A stretch of 6,753 nucleotides of DNA from an uncultured Sutterella sp. (GCA_900764215.1 CAAFNI010000260.1:1-6753), one strand, 5' to 3'. Positions 1 to 5,411 are shown, counted from the first letter of the stretch. The notes: generated by a model from the letters alone, not told the origin. A program made the numbers and translations.

Positions 1-20
1 CAGATGTGTATAAGAGACAG
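1..20 (+). other. Nextera/Tn5 mosaic-end adapter remnant (artefact)
   Basis: Positions 2-20 read AGATGTGTATAAGAGACAG, exactly the 19-base hyperactive Tn5 mosaic end used in Nextera library adapters. The base before it is C, which fits the read-1 adapter (ends ...GCGTC before the mosaic end) rather than the read-2 adapter (ends ...CTCGG). It lies at the very first base of the window and interrupts a coding sequence. It is therefore untrimmed adapter at a contig end, not genomic DNA. Genomic sequence starts at 21. Confidence 0.96.
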
Positions 21-236
21 GCCGTCAAGTCCGAAGAAGGCCGTCACTCCGCCCTCCTTCTTCTCACGGACATCATGAAGGAAGGCTCCGAGCTTCTCAT
101 GGTCTCCGACGATCCCGCCCGCATCGCCGAAGGCTTCGGCAAGACCTACGAAGAAGGCAAGAACCTCTGGCTCGACGGCGTCATGAGCCGCAAGAAGCAG
201 GTCGTTCCCGCGCTTGAAGCGGCCTTTCGCAAGTAA
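21..236 (+). CDS. ppaC: Manganese-dependent inorganic pyrophosphatase, C-terminal fragment
   Basis: This is the last 71 residues of a family II (DHH/DHHA2) inorganic pyrophosphatase, a cytosolic Mn/Co enzyme that hydrolyses pyrophosphate released by biosynthesis. The visible part is the DHHA2 domain. It has the strand 'LLLLTDIMKEGSELLMVS', matching 'LLVITDILENDSLALAIG' of the Bacillus subtilis enzyme as I recall it, and the C-terminal signature SRKKQVVP (codons 186-209), whose Arg-Lys pair binds the phosphates of the substrate. The frame stays open leftward through the adapter, so GTG at 6 is not a start. The N-terminal DHH metal-binding domain (about 235 residues) is missing because the fragment ends here. 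The TAA stop is followed 50 bases later by a hairpin terminator, so this is the last gene of its transcript. The gene converges on the LysR gene. Confidence 0.93.
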   Translation, partial: AVKSEEGRHSALLLLTDIMKEGSELLMVSDDPARIAEGFGKTYEEGKNLWLDGVMSRKKQVVPALEAAFRK

Positions 237-283
237 AGCCGCGACGCTTCCGTTCCCGGAAGCCTGACTGACGCTTGACTGAC

Positions 284-321
284 AAAAGCCCCGTTGCCGC
301 ACGCATCCGGGGCTTTGTTTT
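284..321. terminator. Rho-independent terminator between convergent ppaC and lysR
   Basis: A 9-base-pair stem AAAGCCCCG (285-293) pairs with CGGGGCTTT (308-316) around a 14-base loop and is followed by GTTTTA on the plus strand. On the minus strand the same hairpin is followed by four Ts (complement of A284-A287). It lies between two converging genes (stops at 236 and 380), so it can end both transcripts. Confidence 0.85.
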
Positions 322-379
322 ACGTTTTCGGCAGGGTCGACCGATGAAGCTCACCGGCGTCCCTGAAGCCAACGCCGCT

Positions 380-1276
380 TCACGTGAGAGCGTCGCTTTC
401 GACCGCCTCCTGCGCGAAGCGCCAGAAGGCTTCGGCCGAACGCGAGAGCGAGGCGTTTCGTCGTCTCACGAGGATTTGCTCGGAAGTGCGTGCCGGCGTC
501 AACGGGAGATAGGCGAGATGTTGCGGCGGACGCATGTCGAAGGCGCCTTTGACGACAAGCATGACGGTTTCCGGATCGTTTTCGAGCGTCACGAAGGGCA
601 CCGATGAGAGATTGACGTAGGCGGCGGCCTTCATGCGCGGAGCGGCTTCGCCGAACCACTCCTCGAAGGCGTCGCACAGAATGTGCCGGTGCGGCAGCAT
701 TAGCGGGCATCCCTCGAGCATGTCGGTCGTGACGGCGGATTTCCCTGCGAGCGGATGGTCGCGGCGAACGACGATGCCCCAGGTTTCCTTTTCCCGCAGG
801 ACGACGCTTCGATATTTGGCGGCCTCGACGGGCGCGAGCAAAATGGCGCAGTCGAGCGTGCCCGCGTCAAGATGCGCCTTGAGGTCATCGCTGTCGGCCG
901 AGTGAATCTCGACTTGGGCCTTCGGGTGAAGGCGTCGCCATTGGGTCAGCCACCGGGCGAGCACCCGGGCGGCATTGGTTTCGACGCAGCCGATGCGCAC
1001 GAGGCCGGCGAGCCCGTCGCCCGAGGATTCAAGCTCGCGGCGCAGCGCATTTTCGAGGTTGAGAATCTGCCGGGCGTGCGCCTGAATCAGGAGACCTTCG
1101 TCGGTGAGCGTCATCCCGCTCTTGGCGCGTTCGAAAAGCACGGCGTCGTACTCGTGCTCGAGCTCCTGAATGCGCCGGGTGAGCGCGGGCTGGGAAAGGT
1201 GGAGGCGTTCGGCGGCGCGCGAGATGCTGCCGGTTTCGCAGACCGCAAGGAAGGTCTTCAGGCGTCGGATGTCCAT
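380..1276 (-). CDS. LysR-family transcriptional regulator
   Basis: A 298-residue LysR-type regulator, the usual family length. The N-terminal winged helix-turn-helix spans about residues 1-60: 'FLAVCETGSISRAAERL' then 'LSQPALTRRIQELE' (recognition helix around 28-40) and the wing 'LFERAKSGMTLTDEG' (47-61). A linker helix and an effector-binding domain follow from about residue 88. ATG at 1276 is chosen because the protein then begins MDIRRLKTF, the standard family start. An upstream ATG at 1363 would add 29 residues with no homology. The ribosome site is weak. Divergence from the exported flavoprotein makes that gene the likeliest target, with autoregulation. The effector domain looks short around residues 240-255, where most relatives have a 'V.nGlG.alLP' stretch. 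The effector is unknown. Confidence 0.93.
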   Translation of the reverse strand: MDIRRLKTFLAVCETGSISRAAERLHLSQPALTRRIQELEHEYDAVLFERAKSGMTLTDEGLLIQAHARQILNLENALRRELESSGDGLAGLVRIGCVETNAARVLARWLTQWRRLHPKAQVEIHSADSDDLKAHLDAGTLDCAILLAPVEAAKYRSVVLREKETWGIVVRRDHPLAGKSAVTTDMLEGCPLMLPHRHILCDAFEEWFGEAAPRMKAAAYVNLSSVPFVTLENDPETVMLVVKGAFDMRPPQHLAYLPLTPARTSEQILVRRRNASLSRSAEAFWRFAQEAVESDALT

Positions 1277-1307
1277 GGCGCGGTTCCAAGCAAACGTGAC
1301 GGATGCG

Positions 1308-1327
1308 GCAGGCGGGCCGCAGGCGGG
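1308..1327. repeat. Tandem 9-mer direct repeat upstream of lysR
   Basis: GCAGGCGGG occurs at 1308-1316 and again at 1319-1327, with starts 11 bases apart, about one DNA turn. It lies 32-51 bases upstream of the regulator ATG, downstream of its candidate -10, so it would be in the 5' leader. It could be a protein-binding site or a chance G-rich pattern. Confidence 0.4.
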
Positions 1328-1347
1328 ATGCTTACGCAGGCTTCGAT

Positions 1348-1373
1348 ATTCTATCCCCGGCACGGAACGCCGG
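1348..1373 (-). promoter_or_regulatory. Candidate lysR promoter with inverted repeat at its -35
   Basis: On the minus strand TAGAAT (1348-1353) matches five of six bases of the sigma70 -10 consensus. There is no good -35 hexamer. Immediately upstream, where the -35 should sit, is the perfect inverted repeat CCGGC-N7-GCCGG (1357-1373). An operator here would block or replace -35 contacts, as expected of a negatively autoregulated LysR gene. Read from sequence alone. Confidence 0.4.
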
Positions 1374-1450
1374 CCTATTCGGGGCTTCGGGGCGGCTTCC
1401 GATCAGGCGCTCAATTGCGGGATTCTTTGTCGAACTTCAGGTGCCGGTCT

Positions 1451-1479
1451 TTGACTTGCCGGACAAGGTCTTCTGAAAA
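1451..1479 (+). promoter_or_regulatory. Candidate promoter of the flavoprotein gene
   Basis: TTGACT (1451-1456) matches five of six bases of the -35 consensus. After a 17-base spacer comes TGAAAA (1474-1479), a poor -10 with three matches, which would suit an activator-dependent promoter. A TTG-N10-CAA dyad (1451-1466) overlaps the -35, and TTGTC at 1427-1431 is the inverse of GACAA at 1462-1466. I found no convincing T-N11-A LysR box here. Apart from the repeats and signals listed separately, nothing else stands out in the 357 bases between the two divergent genes. Confidence 0.35.
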
Positions 1480-1499
1480 CCCTTGTGGCTCAGAGAGAC

Positions 1500-1513
1500 A
1501 GGAGAATATAATG
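1500..1513 (+). promoter_or_regulatory. Strong Shine-Dalgarno and upstream in-frame ATG
   Basis: AGGAG (1500-1504) lies six bases before ATG at 1511. This ATG is in the flavoprotein frame with no stop in between, and would add 41 residues (starting MKIVVPALYR) in front of the start chosen at 1634. The site is at least as good as the one at 1634. It may be an alternative start or a translated leader. The openness of this stretch is weak evidence, since the frame also stays open antisense to the regulator. Confidence 0.45.
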
Positions 1514-1574
1514 AAAATTGTCGTACCTGCCTTGTATCGGATCATGAGGCTTTCCGACATCGGCCTTCGCGTCA

Positions 1575-1607
1575 TGCCGCTTCGTCTCATGCCGACGGCA
1601 TGCGGCA
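1575..1607 (+). other. Bulged hairpin in the flavoprotein leader
   Basis: TGCCGC (1575-1580) pairs with GCGGCA (1602-1607). Inside, after an 8-base bulge (1581-1588), ATGCC (1589-1593) pairs with GGCAT (1597-1601) around a GAC loop. The two stems abut on the 3' side, giving 11 pairs in all. The structure ends 15 bases before the GGAG at 1623-1626, so folding could influence initiation at 1634. It lacks a T tract and is not a terminator. Confidence 0.4.
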
Positions 1608-1633
1608 ATCCTCATACCAACCGGAGATGCAAA

Positions 1634-3118
1634 ATGACTGAATGCTCCCGTCGCCGCGCGCTCGCCTTCATGGGTGCGGGCGCAGCCGCGCTGCCGCTTG
1701 CCGCCACGGCTGCGGCGCAGAACAAGGAGGCCCAATGGGATCAGACGTGCGAGGTGCTTGTTGTCGGTTCCGGCTATGCCGGTCTGTGCGCCGCCATTGA
1801 AGCCCGCAATGCGGGCGCCGACGTGCTCCTCGTCGAAAAGATGATGTTCCTCGGCGGCAACTCCGCCCTTTGCGGCGGCGGCATCGCCGCGCCCGGGAGC
1901 GATCTGCAGAAGGCCGCCGGCGTCAAGGACAGCGCCGAGCAGCTCTATCAGGACATGCTCAAGTCGGGCGGGGGACTCACGCACAAGGAGCTCGCCCGCG
2001 TCATTGCGGACAACGCCCTGCCGACGTACGAATGGGTGCGCGACTACATCGGCGTCAAGTTCGATCGTCTCGGCTACCATGGCGGTCACAGCGTTCCGCG
2101 AAGCGCTGCCTACATGAAGGGCAACGGCGCAAAGCTCGTGAAGCCCCTCGTCGAGAAGGCCAAGGCACTCGGCGTCAAGATCGAACAGGGCACGCGTCTT
2201 GCCGAAATACTGCTCGAAGACGGCCGCGTCTCCGGGGCCGTGCTCCAGACGGGATACCGCTTTCCGAAGGAATCGTCAGGCAAGCTCGTGCGCTGCCGCA
2301 TCACCAAGGGACTCGTCCTCGCGGGCGGCGGCTTCTCCCAGAACGTGGCGCTACGCAGCCTCCATGATCCGCGCCTCGGGCCTCAGCTCGAGTCCACGAA
2401 CCATCCCGGCGCGACGGGCGATGCGCTTCTTGCCGCCAAGAAGATCGGCGCGATGGACATACAGATGGACTGGATCCAGCTCGGACCCTGGACTTCGCCG
2501 GACGAAAAGGGGTTCGTCGTGGCGCCCAAGATCGTGGAGGCCGTGGTGGGCTTCGGGTTCATGGTCGACCCGGAGACGGGCCGGCGGTTCGTGAACGAGA
2601 CGGGCAACCGCAAGGTTCGCTCTGATGCCATCGTCGCGACGGGTCATCCGGCCGTGCTCGTCGTGAGCACCGGCAACGTGGGACATGTTCCGCCGGAAGC
2701 CCTGGCCAAGGGGATCGAAAACGGCGTGGTGAAGACCTTCGAGTCGCCCGAAGCGTTGGCCGACTTCCACAAGATCCCGAAGGACGCCTTCATGAAGACG
2801 CTCGCCGACTGGAATGCGTGCATCGCCGCCAAGCAGGATCCCGAGTTCAAGGCGAAGATATTCGACGATGCCAAGCCCAATGAAGGGAAGCTCAATTCGA
2901 TCCGTCTCTGGCCGCGCGTTCACTACACGATGGGGGGCCTTGCCATCACGCCCAAGGCCGAAGTCATCGGTCTTGACATGAAGCCCATCAAGGGACTCTA
3001 CGCCGCGGGCGAAATCTGCGGCGGCGTGCACGGGATGGTGCGCCTCGGCACGGTCTCCATTGCCGACTGCCTGATCTTCGGACGGATCGCCGGCAGGGAA
3101 GCCGCCTCGGTCCGGTAG
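1634..3118 (+). CDS. Tat-exported FAD flavoprotein, fumarate reductase/flavocytochrome c family
   Basis: A 494-residue periplasmic FAD-dependent oxidoreductase of the fumarate reductase/succinate dehydrogenase flavoprotein family. ATG at 1634 is chosen because GGAG (1623-1626) precedes it by seven bases and it places a twin-arginine signal at the N-terminus: SRRRALAF (5-12), an alanine-rich core, probable cleavage after ATAAA (residue 28). The FAD Rossmann motif is VVGSGYAGLCAA (43-54), with E68 ending the second strand and GGNS at 74-77. HPGATGD (257-263), RFVNE (318-322), HYTMGG (430-435), GLYAAGE (454-460) and GGVHG (463-467) follow the family pattern. By alignment from memory with Shewanella Fcc3, R326, H430 and R470 occupy the places of R402, H504 and R544. 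The H365 place (WIQAHP) reads WIQLGP, with G284. There is no CXXCH haem motif and no FMN-binding domain, so electrons must come from a separate carrier not seen here. The substrate is unknown and probably not plain fumarate. It is divergent from the LysR gene. Confidence 0.9.
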   Translation: MTECSRRRALAFMGAGAAALPLAATAAAQNKEAQWDQTCEVLVVGSGYAGLCAAIEARNAGADVLLVEKMMFLGGNSALCGGGIAAPGSDLQKAAGVKDSAEQLYQDMLKSGGGLTHKELARVIADNALPTYEWVRDYIGVKFDRLGYHGGHSVPRSAAYMKGNGAKLVKPLVEKAKALGVKIEQGTRLAEILLEDGRVSGAVLQTGYRFPKESSGKLVRCRITKGLVLAGGGFSQNVALRSLHDPRLGPQLESTNHPGATGDALLAAKKIGAMDIQMDWIQLGPWTSPDEKGFVVAPKIVEAVVGFGFMVDPETGRRFVNETGNRKVRSDAIVATGHPAVLVVSTGNVGHVPPEALAKGIENGVVKTFESPEALADFHKIPKDAFMKTLADWNACIAAKQDPEFKAKIFDDAKPNEGKLNSIRLWPRVHYTMGGLAITPKAEVIGLDMKPIKGLYAAGEICGGVHGMVRLGTVSIADCLIFGRIAGREAASVR

Positions 3119-3184
3119 CCACCGCGCTTCAGGTCTTCAAAAATGAATCTCCCCGGCAGGAGCGGTGGCTTTTGCCGGGGAGAT
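3117..3184. terminator. Interleaved two-way terminator between convergent genes
   Basis: Two hairpins overlap. For the plus strand, AGCCACCGC (3117-3125, overlapping the stop codon) pairs with GCGGTGGCT (3162-3170), followed by TTTT (3170-3173), but the loop is 36 bases. For the minus strand, an 11-pair stem 3147-3157/3174-3184 (ATCTCCCCGGC with its complement) is followed on that strand by TTCATTTTTG, a good terminator for the CMD-cupin gene. The stems interlock, so only one can form in a given transcript unless as a pseudoknot. Confidence 0.75.
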
Positions 3185-3206
3185 GCGTTTCGGGCTTAGG
3201 CGTGAT

Positions 3207-3228
3207 GACGCGTTCGTCTTTACGCGTC
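3207..3228 (-). other. Small hairpin around the CMD-cupin stop codon
   Basis: GACGCG (3207-3212) pairs with CGCGTC (3223-3228) around a 10-base loop that contains the TAA stop of the minus-strand gene. It could help protect the 3' end of the transcript, but six pairs in GC-rich DNA may be chance. Confidence 0.3.
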
Positions 3229-4119
3229 GGGATAGTCGGCGTCCGAAACGGGCTCGAGCCATTGATTGCTTGTTTCAGTGCCCGGCACTTCTATTGCCAA
3301 GTGCGAGAACCAGCTGTCCCTTGCCGCCCCGTGCCAGTGCTTGACGCCCGCAGGAATGGTGACGACGTCGCCGGGATGGAGAGCCTGCGCCTTTTTGCCC
3401 TCCTCCTGATACCAGCCGCGGCCGGCCACGCAGACGAGGATCTGGCCGCCGCCCGTTTTGGCGGCATGCACGTGCCAGTTGTTGCGGCAGCCGGGCTCGA
3501 ACGTGACGTTCCAGACGCCTGCGGCGAGCGTCGTGGAGAGCGGTGCGAGCCAGCTTCGGCCGCTGAAGTACCGGGCAAAGCCCGTGTTGGGTTCTCCGAG
3601 CGGAAAGAGCATCGAGCGCTGATGGCGCGAGAGCCCGTCGGCGGCGCTGAGCGCCTCGCCCTCCTCGCTCCAGACGTTCTTCGCCATGTGAAAGGCTGCC
3701 CAGGCCTTGGGCCAGCCGGCATAAAAGCCCGTCTGCGTGAGGATTTCGGCAATTTCCGTCTGCGTCACGCCGTTTTTCCTGGCGGTGGCGAGATGGTATT
3801 CGAGGGACGCATCGACGAGGCCCTGGGAGACGAGGGAGACCACCGTGACGATGGAGCGTTCGCGCAGTGCGAGAGCTTCGGTGCGTGACCAGACTTCACC
3901 GAAGAGCACGTCGTCGTTGATGTGTGCGAATGTGGGTGCGAAGGTGCCGAGCTGATCCCGGCCTGCTGTCTGCTTGACGGTCATTTTGGTGTTTTCCATG
4001 CTTGCGGGCGCTGCGCCCGCCGTGTCGAGTCCGAATCCCGAAAGCGCCGCGCCCGAGGCCGCGGCATAAGAGATGAAGGATCTGCGGGTGAGAGCTCCGC
4101 TCTGACGTGCGTGAGACAT
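3220..4119 (-). CDS. Tat-exported carboxymuconolactone decarboxylase-cupin fusion protein
   Basis: A 299-residue two-domain protein. ATG at 4119 is chosen for its AAGGA seven bases upstream and because it opens a twin-arginine signal: TRRSFISYAAASGAA (11-25), cleavage probably near AGAA (34-37). Residues about 57-150 form a carboxymuconolactone decarboxylase (CMD)-like helical domain ('LRERSIVTVVSLVSQG', 'EYHLATARKNGVTQTEIAEIL', 'TGFYAGWPKAW'). It has no cysteine at all, so it cannot be an AhpD-type CXXC reductase. Residues about 195-299 form a cupin resembling the Mn-cupin hydroxynitrile lyase GtHNL: VTFEPG (205-210), WHVH (215-218), GGQILV (224-229), GDVVTIP (250-256), KHWHGA (260-265). H216, H218, Q226 and H261 match the GtHNL metal ligands His53, His55, Gln59 and His94 as I recall them, and H263 is also conserved. 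The reaction is unknown; a lyase or a stress-linked role are both possible. It converges with the flavoprotein gene. Confidence 0.9.
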   Translation of the reverse strand: MSHARQSGALTRRSFISYAAASGAALSGFGLDTAGAAPASMENTKMTVKQTAGRDQLGTFAPTFAHINDDVLFGEVWSRTEALALRERSIVTVVSLVSQGLVDASLEYHLATARKNGVTQTEIAEILTQTGFYAGWPKAWAAFHMAKNVWSEEGEALSAADGLSRHQRSMLFPLGEPNTGFARYFSGRSWLAPLSTTLAAGVWNVTFEPGCRNNWHVHAAKTGGGQILVCVAGRGWYQEEGKKAQALHPGDVVTIPAGVKHWHGAARDSWFSHLAIEVPGTETSNQWLEPVSDADYPDA

Positions 4120-4205
4120 GGTGAAATCCTTGTTGGCCTTCTTGGCGTAAATATTCGGCGCGCAGTGCGTTTGGTCGTCGGGCGGCGCCACCCGTCTTGG
4201 AATGA

Positions 4206-4235
4206 AGTCTAGTTGCGCATGGAAAGCATGTCCAA
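4206..4235 (-). promoter_or_regulatory. Candidate promoter of the CMD-cupin gene
   Basis: On the minus strand TTGGAC (4230-4235) and TAGACT (4206-4211) are spaced by 18 bases. The -10 has four and the -35 three consensus matches, so it is weak and would suit activation. The predicted transcript start is near 4199, giving a leader of about 80 bases. It lies in an AT-rich island in otherwise GC-rich DNA. Confidence 0.35.
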
Positions 4236-4256
4236 TGAGTAATTTTCATTGTGATG

Positions 4257-4273
4257 CATGCAAAAACTGCATG
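4257..4273. promoter_or_regulatory. Candidate LysR-type operator (symmetric T-N11-A box)
   Basis: CATGCA-AAAAC-TGCATG is a perfect 17-base dyad. Its T4259 and A4271 are separated by 11 bases, so it has the T-N11-A form of LysR-family sites. Its centre (4265) is about 66 bases upstream of the transcript start predicted for the CMD-cupin gene, where LysR activators usually bind. Two more GCATG copies lie at 4217-4221 and 4226-4230, nearer the promoter. Confidence 0.5.
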
Positions 4274-4283
4274 AATCGGTCGC

Positions 4284-4315
4284 AAAAAAAACGCCCGCGG
4301 GAAGACCTGCGGGCG
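4284..4315 (-). terminator. Rho-independent terminator of the aldolase gene
   Basis: On the minus strand CGCCCGC (complement of 4309-4315) pairs with GCGGGCG (complement of 4292-4298). The stem can extend by further pairs to a four-base loop, and eight Ts follow directly (complement of A4284-A4291). It begins 29 bases after the stop of the threonine aldolase gene. This is the strongest terminator in the window. Confidence 0.93.
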
Positions 4316-4343
4316 GGGGAGGACGGAGCCTTTGCGTCCGGCC

Positions 4344-5411
4344 TTACACGAGGGTCAGGAGCGCATCGACCTCTTCTTCGGTCGTGGCCCAGCTCGTGGC
4401 GAGGCGTACGATCGTGTGGCAATCGTCGGCCTTTTCCCAGAAGCTCATGCCGATGTTGTTGCGGTAGGTCTCATACCAGTCGTCGGTGACCTTGACGAAG
4501 GTCTGGTTGGTGGTGGAGTTGTAGACGAGCTGATAGCCCTTTTCCTTGAGGCCCTCGCGAAGCTTTTCGGCGAGTCTCACGGCCTTCGCGCCGTATTCGA
4601 CGTAGCGGTTTTCCTCCATCAGGGTTTCGAACTGAAGCCCCGTGATGCGGCCCTTGGCGAGGAGAGCCCCCTGCTGCTTCATCCAGGTGACGAAGCGCGG
4701 GCAGGTGCCGGGCTTCGGGAAGACGACGGCTTCGCCGAAGAGCGCGCCGCACTTCGTGCCGCCGATGTAGAAGGCGTCGCACGTGCGGGCGATGTCGGCG
4801 AGCGTCACGTCGGTCTTCGTGGCGCCGAGACCGTAGGCGAGGCGTGCGCCGTCGAGGAAGACGCGGGCGCCGTAGCGGTGGGCGACGCCGGTGACGGCCT
4901 CGAGTTCGGAACGCGTGTAGAGCGTGCCGGTTTCGGTCGGGTGCGAGATGTAGAGGAGCGCGGGCGCGGGCATGTGGTCGCGGTTGTCGTCGACGACGTA
5001 GTTGTGAAAGACCGCCTCGACGTCCTTGGCGCGGACCTTGCCGTCGCGCTGGGCGATTTCGAAGACCTTGTGGCCGAGGCTTTCAATGGCGCCCGCTTCA
5101 TGGACGGCAATGTGGCCGGTCTGGGCGGCGACGACGCCTTCCCAGGGCTTGAGCATCGCGCCGATCACGGTGCGGTTCGTCTGCGTGCCGCCGGCGAGCA
5201 GATGGACTTCGGCCTTCGGGGCCTTGCAGGCCTCGCGGATGAGCGCCGCTGCGGTGGCGGTGTGCGGATCGGTGCCGTAGCCGGAAGTCTTTTCGAGATT
5301 GGTTTCGCCGAGCTTCGCGAGAATCTCGGGAATGCAACCTTCCATGTAGTCGGAGGCGAATTCAAGTCGTGCCATGTTGTGATGGTCCATGCTGAGTGGG
5401 GGTTGTGTCAT
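4344..5411 (-). CDS. ltaE: Threonine aldolase-like PLP-dependent enzyme (beta-eliminating lyase fold)
   Basis: A 355-residue fold-type I PLP enzyme of the beta-eliminating lyase/threonine aldolase family, expected to be cytosolic and to cleave L-threonine or L-allo-threonine to glycine and acetaldehyde. Visible landmarks are the N-terminal 'FASDYMEG' (18-25), 'GYGTDPHT' (44-51), the phosphate-binding 'AGGTQTN' (73-79), the His that stacks on the cofactor in 'HEAGA' (H104), 'DGARLAYG' with D187 and R190, and the Schiff-base lysine in 'IGGTKCGALFGEA' (K220). The sequence is far from Escherichia coli LtaE ('ICLSKGLG'), so substrate specificity is uncertain and the symbol is only the nearest family name. 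Start: ATG at 5411 has AGGA nine bases upstream. ATG at 5390 or 5375 would shorten the protein by 7 or 12 residues and lacks a clear site. It is divergent from the peroxiredoxin gene and has its own terminator. Confidence 0.88.
   Translation of the reverse strand: MTQPPLSMDHHNMARLEFASDYMEGCIPEILAKLGETNLEKTSGYGTDPHTATAAALIREACKAPKAEVHLLAGGTQTNRTVIGAMLKPWEGVVAAQTGHIAVHEAGAIESLGHKVFEIAQRDGKVRAKDVEAVFHNYVVDDNRDHMPAPALLYISHPTETGTLYTRSELEAVTGVAHRYGARVFLDGARLAYGLGATKTDVTLADIARTCDAFYIGGTKCGALFGEAVVFPKPGTCPRFVTWMKQQGALLAKGRITGLQFETLMEENRYVEYGAKAVRLAEKLREGLKEKGYQLVYNSTTNQTFVKVTDDWYETYRNNIGMSFWEKADDCHTIVRLATSWATTEEEVDALLTLV

Noticed and set aside
1..20. Tn5 mosaic end as evidence of a natural transposon
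   Set aside because: It is the synthetic 19-base mosaic end with an adapter base, at the exact sequence edge, with no transposase nearby. Library adapter explains it.
755..1510. N-terminal 250-residue extension of the flavoprotein in the same open frame
   Set aside because: This stretch is antisense to the well-supported LysR gene. The Tat signal and ribosome site place the true start at 1634 (or at most 1511).
2351..3031. 226-codon open frame on the minus strand over the flavoprotein
   Set aside because: Antisense to conserved flavoprotein motifs, with no domain signature.
1634..3118. Flavocytochrome with covalent haem
   Set aside because: There is no CXXCH motif in any part of the protein, so it is the flavin domain only.
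3172..3888. 238-codon open frame on the plus strand over the CMD-cupin gene
   Set aside because: Antisense shadow of a clearly recognised protein, and it crosses the terminator region.
3669..3950. AhpD-type redox-active CMD domain
   Set aside because: The first 210 residues of the fusion contain no cysteine, so the CXXC chemistry of AhpD is impossible.
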